Shown piece after piece: positions 1 to 5,134 of a stretch of 7,164 bases of DNA. Below the pieces are notes generated by a model. That model did no database searches, was not told the DNA's origin, and was given only the letters and a program-made list of their open reading frames with translations. A program made the position numbers and the translations under genes. Source of the stretch: GCA-2701705 sp036163455 (GTDB lineage Bacteria > Pseudomonadota > Gammaproteobacteria > GCA-002705445 > GCA-002716945); NCBI GenBank assembly GCA_036163455.1, contig JAYZKL010000027.1, forward strand, positions 1 to 7,164, read 5' to 3'. Position 1 is the first letter of the stretch. Each line of letters starts with the position of its first letter.

Positions 1-268
1 TGAAAGAAAGATTAGGGTTTTTGAAAAAAATAAATATTGGTCAGTTGATTTTATGAATCATAAAATAAATAAATATTCCAAAGTTCTGAAAAATAAAAAA
101 TATATTTTTAAAAAAGAAAATTTTTCATTTTCTAAAAAAGACTCTCTCCAATCTGAAATTAATAATTTTTTGAATTCATGTAATGGATCTGAAAATCCTT
201 TAGTTACTGGAACTGATGGAAAAAATGCTATTATTACAGCATCGAAAATATCTAAAATTTTAAAATAA
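1..268 (+). CDS. gnnA: Gfo/Idh/MocA-family sugar-nucleotide oxidoreductase, C-terminal end only (probable GnnA)
   Basis: This is the 3' end of a gene that starts left of the window. The frame is open from base 2 and gives 88 residues before TAA at 266-268. The visible tail has two blocks typical of the C-terminal domain of NAD(P)-dependent Gfo/Idh/MocA oxidoreductases: an opening RKIRVFEKNKYWSVDF strand (third to eighteenth visible residues), and near the end a short helix followed by PLVTGTDGKNAI, which resembles the family's closing 'P-x-V-(S/T)-G-x-D-G-x-x-A' block. An ATG at 53 lies inside this domain and is not a believable start. The gene overlaps the next one by 1 nt (TAATG). Next to a sugar aminotransferase and lpxB, the likely role is oxidation of UDP-GlcNAc at C3 to the 3-keto sugar (GnnA). 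The N-terminal Rossmann domain is not visible, so the family rests on the tail. The substrate is inferred from context. A WbpB/WlbA-type UDP-GlcNAcA 3-dehydrogenase is the main alternative. Confidence 0.65.
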   Translation, partial: ERKIRVFEKNKYWSVDFMNHKINKYSKVLKNKKYIFKKENFSFSKKDSLQSEINNFLNSCNGSENPLVTGTDGKNAIITASKISKILK

Positions 269-1371
269 TGAAAAAAGAAATTAAGCTTTTTGATCTAACT
301 AAACAGTATAAAACTATATCTAAAGAGATTAATAGTAAAATTATAAAAGTACTTCGTGATGGACAGTATATTTTAGGCCCAAATGTTAATGACTTTGAAA
401 AAAAATTTTCAAATAAATTTTCTACTAAATATGCAATTACATGTAATTCTGGAACTGATTCATTAATTTTTGCTTTAAAAGTACTAGATATAGGTGCTGG
501 AGATGAAGTCATAACAAGCCCTTTTACTTATTTCTCTACAGCTGAGGCAATTGTTCAATGTGGAGCAAAACCTATTTTTGTTGATATTAATCCATTAACT
601 TATAATATTGATGCGCATCTAATAGAAAATGCTATAACTAATAAAACAAAAGCAATTCTTCCAGTTCATATTTTTGGACAATCTTCTGATATGATTACTA
701 TAAAAAAAATAGCAAGAAAATATAGGCTCAAAATAATTGAAGATTGCGCACAATCAATTGGCGCAACTTTTAAAAAGCTTTATACTGGTACCTTTGGTGA
801 TTTTGGGTGCTTTAGTTTTTTCCCAACAAAAAACTTAGGAGCAATAGGCGATGCTGGAATTACGATTACACCAAATAAAAAATATGCAGAAAAGCTTAAA
901 AAATTACGTAACCATGGCGGATTATTGAGAAATGAGCATGAAATGCTTGGTTATAATAGTAGAATGGATGAAATTCAAGCAGCTGTTTTAGGTATAAAGC
1001 TAAAATATCTAGAAATTTTCAACCGTAAGAGGAATCATATAGCAAAACTTTATAATTCAATGATTCAAAATAAATTTATTAGATTGCCATATAAACACGA
1101 AGATAGTTATCATGTATTCCATCAATTTACCTTATGTGTTAATAACAGAAAAAAATTTATTAAACACCTAAATAAATATAAGGTGCCCTATGGCATTTAT
1201 TATCCAAAACCACTATATAAACAAAAAGCCTTAAAAAGTCTTTGTTCTTTAAAGAAGATGCCTATAACTGAAAAAGTTACAAATCAATGTATATCGATTC
1301 CAATTTACCCTGAATTAGAGAATAAATCAGTTGAATATATTTCAGAAATAATAAATAAATATAAACAATGA
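268..1371 (+). CDS. gnnB: DegT/DnrJ/EryC1 PLP-dependent sugar aminotransferase (probable GnnB)
   Basis: A complete 367-residue gene, a normal length for the DegT/DnrJ/EryC1 family of fold-type I sugar-nucleotide aminotransferases. Visible family marks are the cofactor-phosphate loop NSGTDSL (60-66), FTYFSTAEAI (86-95), the Asp that contacts the PLP pyridine nitrogen in IIEDCAQS (Asp159), the Schiff-base lysine in SFFPTKNLGAIGDAG (Lys188), and GYNSRMDEIQAAV (228-240). If it works with the oxidoreductase upstream, it would transfer an amino group, usually from glutamate, to the 3-keto sugar and so make UDP-GlcNAc3N for LpxA in the cytoplasm. The ATG at 268 shares one base with the upstream stop codon, and the stop overlaps the lpxB start as ATGA. 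No Shine-Dalgarno sequence precedes it, so translation probably depends on coupling. The family is secure. The substrate is inferred from neighbours: WbpE/WlbC-type enzymes acting on UDP-3-keto-GlcNAcA for surface polysaccharide are very similar and cannot be excluded by sequence alone. Confidence 0.8.
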   Translation: MKKEIKLFDLTKQYKTISKEINSKIIKVLRDGQYILGPNVNDFEKKFSNKFSTKYAITCNSGTDSLIFALKVLDIGAGDEVITSPFTYFSTAEAIVQCGAKPIFVDINPLTYNIDAHLIENAITNKTKAILPVHIFGQSSDMITIKKIARKYRLKIIEDCAQSIGATFKKLYTGTFGDFGCFSFFPTKNLGAIGDAGITITPNKKYAEKLKKLRNHGGLLRNEHEMLGYNSRMDEIQAAVLGIKLKYLEIFNRKRNHIAKLYNSMIQNKFIRLPYKHEDSYHVFHQFTLCVNNRKKFIKHLNKYKVPYGIYYPKPLYKQKALKSLCSLKKMPITEKVTNQCISIPIYPELENKSVEYISEIINKYKQ

Positions 1372-2462
1372 ACAAAAAACATATATTTATTATTGCAGGT
1401 GAATCATCAGGCGATCAACATGCAGCAAATTATGTTAAAGAACATAAAAAATTAAACTCTAATCATTATTTTTCAGCAATTGGACAACAAGAATTAAAAG
1501 ATTCGGGCGCTGATATAATTTTTAATTCAGAAAGCATATCTGTAGTTGGAATCATAGAAGTAATTTCTAAATATAGTAAGATTAAAAAAGCATTAGATAC
1601 TGCATATAATCACATTATTAAAAATAAACCAGACTTAATTGTACTTGTTGATTATGTCGAATTTAATTTAAAAATTGCAAAATTTGCTAAACATAGAAAC
1701 ATTCCAATTTTATTTTATATTGCACCACAAGTTTGGGCTTGGAGAAAGAAAAGAATTAAAACAATTATGAATTTAGTCAATCACCTTGCAGTTGTGTTTC
1801 CGTTTGAAGAGAATTTGTTTAAAGACTATATGCCAAATGTTACATATGTTGGACACCCACTTGCTGATGATAAGAGATTTTTTTCTCCTCAAAATATTAA
1901 TGATAAAAAACCAATTGATGTAGGGATATTTCCTGGTAGTCGTGAATCTGAAATAAAAAATAATATTAGGTTTATGATTAATACAGCTAACTCTTTAAGT
2001 ACCAATATTAATATATTTTATTCAAATCAAACATCAAAAATGTTTATTCAGAAATTGTATCCTGAACTTACAAGATGTTTATTTAGTGGTAAGGATACAA
2101 ACAAAATTAAGGAATGCAAGCGTGCTATAACTGCATCAGGTACTATTACACTGGAGCTTGCTCTTTTGAATATTCCAATGATTATAATGTACAGACTATC
2201 ACCTATTACTTATTTTATTATGAAACAATTGGTTAGATTAAAGTATATTGGTCTTGTAAATTTAATCCTCGGAGATAGTCTTGGATCAAAACCTATAGTT
2301 AAAGAATTTATTCAACCCAAGATGAATGACAAGAGTGCATCAACTGCTTTAAAAAGTCTTAAGTCTGAGGATTTTATAGATGGATATAACCAAATTAGAA
2401 AACTGCTAAAACCAGGTGCATCAAAAAATGTAGCCATAATAGCAGAGAGAATGATTAATTAA
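1368..2462 (+). CDS. lpxB: Lipid-A-disaccharide synthase LpxB
   Basis: A GT19-family glycosyltransferase of 364 residues (E. coli 382). It joins UDP-2,3-diacyl-glucosamine to lipid X at the inner face of the cytoplasmic membrane, forming the beta-1,6 disaccharide of lipid A. Visible marks: AGESSGD (10-16, with the conserved Glu12), the hydrophobic membrane-contact segment SVVGIIEVI (58-66), VDYVEFN (94-100, where Asp95 aligns with E. coli Asp98), APQVWAWRKKR (119-129), VGHPLAD (161-167), FPGSRESEI (188-196, with the phosphate-binding Arg192), ASGTITLEL (256-264) and VNLILGD (297-303, with the conserved Asn299). The start ATG overlaps the preceding stop codon (ATGA) and has no Shine-Dalgarno sequence. 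Two local oddities: the usual DAPDFN or D-x-PDFN is DYVEFN here, and about five extra residues (around DSLGSKP, 303-309) separate Asn299 from the VKEFIQ block. Its stop codon directly abuts that of lpxA on the other strand. Confidence 0.95.
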   Translation: MNKKHIFIIAGESSGDQHAANYVKEHKKLNSNHYFSAIGQQELKDSGADIIFNSESISVVGIIEVISKYSKIKKALDTAYNHIIKNKPDLIVLVDYVEFNLKIAKFAKHRNIPILFYIAPQVWAWRKKRIKTIMNLVNHLAVVFPFEENLFKDYMPNVTYVGHPLADDKRFFSPQNINDKKPIDVGIFPGSRESEIKNNIRFMINTANSLSTNINIFYSNQTSKMFIQKLYPELTRCLFSGKDTNKIKECKRAITASGTITLELALLNIPMIIMYRLSPITYFIMKQLVRLKYIGLVNLILGDSLGSKPIVKEFIQPKMNDKSASTALKSLKSEDFIDGYNQIRKLLKPGASKNVAIIAERMIN

Positions 2463-3233
2463 CTATCTAGTTACTCCCCTTTTACTGCTTTCGATGAATT
2501 TAATAAAATTTTCAGCTTCTTGGCAGTTTAATTCAAGCTCATTATAAGCTTTCATTGCCTCATCTCTACTATGTTTGGATTTAATAAAAATTTTAAATGT
2601 TTTTTCTATAGCTGAAATAACTTTATTGTCAAATCCTTTTCTTTTAAGTCCAGCACTATTTATTTTGTATGCTTGAGCATGATTGCCAGCAACAAGAGTA
2701 AAAGGCGTAACATCCATTGCTATTACGGTTCCTAACCCCGAAAAAGCATACTCACCTAATACACAGTACTGATGCACAAGCGTGAATCCTCCCAATGTTA
2801 CATTATTAGATACTTGAACATGTCCTGCGAGTGAAGCAGCATTTGAAAAAATACAATTATTGCTAACTATGCAATCATGCGCAACATGTGTATATGACAT
2901 GAACAAGTTGTCATTGCCAATTACTGTTTTATTAATACCTTTTTCAGTTCCTCGATTTAAAGTGCAGTATTCACGTATTGTATTATTGTCACCTATTATT
3001 AGAAAAGATTCTTCTCCTGCAAATTTAAGGTCTTGAGGAATTTCACCTATTGAGGCAAATTGAAAAATATGATTATTCTTTCCGATAACTGTATTTTTTT
3101 TTATTACAACATGGCTTTCAATTACTGTATCAGAAGCAATTTGAACATCATCATCTATGATTGAATATGGCCCAACGATAACACTTGAATCAATTTCTGC
3201 TTTCGAGCTAACAATTGCAGTTTTGTGTATCAT
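2463..3233 (-). CDS. lpxA: UDP-N-acetylglucosamine (or GlcNAc3N) acyltransferase LpxA
   Basis: A 256-residue acyltransferase (E. coli 262) that moves a 3-hydroxyacyl chain from ACP to position 3 of the UDP sugar, the first step of lipid A synthesis. The first ~190 residues are hexapeptide repeats forming a left-handed parallel beta-helix; the rest is the helical tail with NSAGLKRKGF (192-201) and the ending SSKRGVTR. His119 in YTHVAHDC aligns with the E. coli catalytic base His125; His116, His138 (LAGHV) and His154 (VHQYC) align with His122, His144 and His160. Gln67 in IPQDLKFAGE aligns with E. coli Gln73 and Leptospira Gln68; the backbone carbonyl of the latter has been linked to choice of UDP-GlcNAc3N. 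Leu167 in FSGLGT stands where E. coli has the acyl-length ruler Gly173. It overlaps fabZ by 4 nt (ATGA) and is the last gene of the bamA operon. Family call is firm; use of GlcNAc3N is inferred from the gnnAB neighbours. Confidence 0.95.
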   Translation of the reverse strand: MIHKTAIVSSKAEIDSSVIVGPYSIIDDDVQIASDTVIESHVVIKKNTVIGKNNHIFQFASIGEIPQDLKFAGEESFLIIGDNNTIREYCTLNRGTEKGINKTVIGNDNLFMSYTHVAHDCIVSNNCIFSNAASLAGHVQVSNNVTLGGFTLVHQYCVLGEYAFSGLGTVIAMDVTPFTLVAGNHAQAYKINSAGLKRKGFDNKVISAIEKTFKIFIKSKHSRDEAMKAYNELELNCQEAENFIKFIESSKRGVTR

Positions 3234-3661
3234 TTTCCTTTTACAGCACCTAAAAGTTCAGCTGAACATACTATTTCATCATCAACTTTGCAATTTGCTG
3301 AGAATTTGTGCACATCTTGCTTGCTTTGAATTAGATCTACTTGAATTATAAGTACATCTCCAGGAACAACTTGTTTCTTAAATCGTGCTTTATCAATTCC
3401 AACGAGATAATATAATAGTTCATTTTGATTTCTTTTATTGCTCTTGAAATCAAGGATAGCTGTAGCCTGCGCCATTGTCTCAAGTAAAAGGACACCTGGA
3501 AAAACTGGATGGTCTGGAAAGTGGCCCTGGAAAAATGGTTCATTATTAGATACATTTTTTTGAGCAATTAAAGATTTATGTTCTTTAAAGCTTATAACTT
3601 TATCAATTAATAAAAATGGATATCGGTGTGGCAGATAATTTCTAACATCATCATTATTCAT
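3230..3661 (-). CDS. fabZ: 3-hydroxyacyl-ACP dehydratase FabZ
   Basis: A hot-dog fold dehydratase of 143 residues (E. coli 151) that removes water from (3R)-hydroxyacyl-ACP in the type II fatty acid cycle in the cytoplasm. It uses the same 3-hydroxyacyl-ACP pool as LpxA and LpxD, which is the usual explanation for its place between their genes. Signature blocks are YLPHRYPFLLID (9-20) and FFQGHFPDHPVFPGVLLLETMAQA (43-66 in two stretches), with catalytic His47 and Glu61 aligning with E. coli His54 and Glu68. The product is FabZ rather than FabA because of its short length and the PHRYPFLLID opening. The start is supported by AAGGAG six bases upstream. It overlaps the end of lpxD by 8 nt, and its own stop overlaps the lpxA start. 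Confidence 0.95.
   Translation of the reverse strand: MNNDDVRNYLPHRYPFLLIDKVISFKEHKSLIAQKNVSNNEPFFQGHFPDHPVFPGVLLLETMAQATAILDFKSNKRNQNELLYYLVGIDKARFKKQVVPGDVLIIQVDLIQSKQDVHKFSANCKVDDEIVCSAELLGAVKGK
3237..3242 (-). promoter_or_regulatory. Weak Shine-Dalgarno sequence of lpxA inside fabZ
   Basis: The - strand reads AAAAGG only three bases before the lpxA ATG at 3233, closer than the ideal spacing. Together with the ATGA overlap it suggests that lpxA translation is coupled to fabZ. The site is weak and short. Confidence 0.45.
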
Positions 3662-4622
3662 TATTTTCTCCTTTGTTACCTTTCCTTATTAACTTTGCTA
3701 ATTCATCAAGTTTTTTAAACCTTGCTTGATTTTTTCTCCATGAAGAAGCAGCTTCAACTGTTGTGCCAGAAGCATATTGTCCGGACTTATTTATGGAACA
3801 TGTTACCATAGCCATTCCATTAATATGAACATCATCTGCTATTGTGATATGACCATTTAATCCTGCTCCACCGCCAATTGTGCAGTTTTTACCTATCACT
3901 GTACTCCCTGCTATTCCAACGCATGCAGCTATAGCTGTATTTTCACCAATTATGACATTATGGGCTATATGTACTTGGTTATCTATTTTTACATTACTTT
4001 TGATAATAGTACTATCTATTGCGGCTCTATCAATTGTTGTTGATGAACCTATTTCAACTCCAGATTCAATAATAACATTACCTATTTGAGGAACTTTCTC
4101 CCATTTTTTTTCATGCATTACTAATCCAAATCCATCAGAACCAATAATAGCTCCTGGGTGTATAATTACATTGTCACCAATAAATGTATAATCATTGATT
4201 ACAACATTGGGATAAATCTTAGTGTTCTTTCCAATATGAACCCCTCTGCCAATTTGAACATTTTCAGCTATTATTGCTGATTGATCAATAGAGTTGTCTA
4301 TTACTTTTTTAGTTTCAAGTAAAGCGCTATTTGTTAGATCTGCACAATCATTAATGATTCTAGAAAAAATATATAAAGGTTCATCAGTTATAATACATGG
4401 AATATTTATCTGTGCAGATAATTCTGTGGTCGATAAAACTGCTGATAAATGAGTTTTATCTAATTTATTTAAAAAACTAGAATTTGAAATATATGAAAGC
4501 CCATTCTTTTTTAAGTTTGTAAGACTACAAATGCAGTTAACTTTGACAATATTTTTAGTATTTACAGTACAGTTATATTTTTCAGAAAGTTCCTGAATTG
4601 AATATTCTTTTTTAAGTTTCAT
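3654..4622 (-). CDS. lpxD: UDP-3-O-(3-hydroxyacyl)glucosamine N-acyltransferase LpxD
   Basis: A 322-residue enzyme (E. coli 341) that adds the second 3-hydroxyacyl chain, to the 2-amino group, after LpxC has deacetylated the LpxA product. Residues 1-105 are the uridine-binding N-terminal domain, with LSYISNSSFLNKL (42-54) in the usual place. Residues ~110-275 are hexapeptide repeats of the left-handed beta-helix. His221 in HIAHNVIIG aligns with catalytic His239 of E. coli and His258 in LNGHITI with His276; GSDGFG (161-166) and STTIDRAAID (194-203) are typical LpxD blocks. Met272 in NGMAMV aligns with E. coli Met290, described as its acyl-length ruler. The C-terminal helix keeps SSWRKNQARFKKLDEL but is shorter than in E. 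coli, which explains the length difference. The start ATG shares one base with the skp stop (TAATG) and lacks a clear Shine-Dalgarno sequence. Confidence 0.95.
   Translation of the reverse strand: MKLKKEYSIQELSEKYNCTVNTKNIVKVNCICSLTNLKKNGLSYISNSSFLNKLDKTHLSAVLSTTELSAQINIPCIITDEPLYIFSRIINDCADLTNSALLETKKVIDNSIDQSAIIAENVQIGRGVHIGKNTKIYPNVVINDYTFIGDNVIIHPGAIIGSDGFGLVMHEKKWEKVPQIGNVIIESGVEIGSSTTIDRAAIDSTIIKSNVKIDNQVHIAHNVIIGENTAIAACVGIAGSTVIGKNCTIGGGAGLNGHITIADDVHINGMAMVTCSINKSGQYASGTTVEAASSWRKNQARFKKLDELAKLIRKGNKGENNE
3668..3673 (-). promoter_or_regulatory. Shine-Dalgarno sequence of fabZ inside lpxD
   Basis: The - strand reads AAGGAG, followed by six bases and the fabZ ATG at 3661. It lies within the last codons of lpxD. 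It supports a short FabZ N-terminus that begins MNNDDVRNYLPHRYPF. Confidence 0.75.
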
Positions 4623-5134
4623 TATTCTAGTTCAGATATAATATCCTGAGTTATATCTAAATGATTTTTCCTATAAAGAGTTGTTCCGTCTGATCGAATT
4701 ATCAAATCAAAATTATTTTCCTTTGCGTAGGCGTTTATGGCATTTTCTACAGTAACTTTAATCTTATCTAATTCTGACGCTCTAACTTTTTCAAAGTCCT
4801 TGCCAAAACTTTCAGCTTCAGAGCGTAATTTTAATTCAGATTTTTGAATCTGTTTTATTAGTGATTCTTTTTCATCTTTCGCCATTATTTTTTCATTTTT
4901 TAAATATTTATTGTTAAGTGAAGTAAGCTCAGTTTCCATAGTCTTTAATTCTCTCTGTCTTGGATCAAATTGCTTTTTAATTTTAGCTTGTGACTCTCTC
5001 CACATTGGTATTTCTTTTAGAATTACACCTAAATTGACAAGACCAATTTTTAATTCTTCTGATAATGTTGGTTTAGCTATAAATGTTAAAAGAATAATAA
5101 ATAACATAGAAAGCATTTTTTTATTTATATACAT
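4622..5134 (-). CDS. skp: Periplasmic chaperone Skp/OmpH
   Basis: A 170-residue Skp/OmpH-family chaperone (E. coli 161) that holds unfolded outer-membrane proteins in the periplasm on the way to the BAM complex. Residues 1-25 form a Sec signal peptide: basic MYINKK, hydrophobic MLSMLFIILLTFIA, and a probable cut after TLS, before EELKI. The mature N-terminus IGLVNLGVILKEIP (30-43) is the conserved beta-strand and helix start. Residues ~45-130 are rich in Lys, Glu and Gln and should form the long coiled-coil tentacle. The end returns to the core with AINAYAKENNFDLII (132-146). Its ATG follows the bamA stop codon with no gap, and a strong Shine-Dalgarno sequence lies inside bamA. The gene lies between bamA and lpxD as in most proteobacteria. 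Confidence 0.93.
   Translation of the reverse strand: MYINKKMLSMLFIILLTFIAKPTLSEELKIGLVNLGVILKEIPMWRESQAKIKKQFDPRQRELKTMETELTSLNNKYLKNEKIMAKDEKESLIKQIQKSELKLRSEAESFGKDFEKVRASELDKIKVTVENAINAYAKENNFDLIIRSDGTTLYRKNHLDITQDIISELE

Noticed and set aside
53..268. A short independent gene starting at the ATG at 53.
   Set aside because: The frame is open to base 2, and the residues before the ATG (RKIRVFEKNKYWSVDF) belong to the oxidoreductase C-terminal domain.
268..1371. Assigning the aminotransferase firmly to O-antigen sugar synthesis (WbpE/WlbC).
   Set aside because: Sequence similarity allows it, but direct overlap with lpxB and an opposing lpxA fits GnnB better. It is kept as the main alternative.
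2460..2473. Inverted repeat TAACTA-TC-TAGTTA spanning both stop codons, considered as a bidirectional terminator.
   Set aside because: Arms are only six bases, AT-rich and separated by two bases, and there is no run of T directly after it on either strand. The repeat partly arises from the two opposed stop codons.
3157..3351. Small + strand reading frame opposite lpxA and fabZ; similar ones at 252-512 (-), 3346-3567 (-), 3880-4089 (+), 4911-5138 (+) and 6368-6550 (+).
   Set aside because: Each lies in another frame of a well-supported gene, resembles no known family, and is explained by low stop-codon frequency opposite conserved coding sequence.
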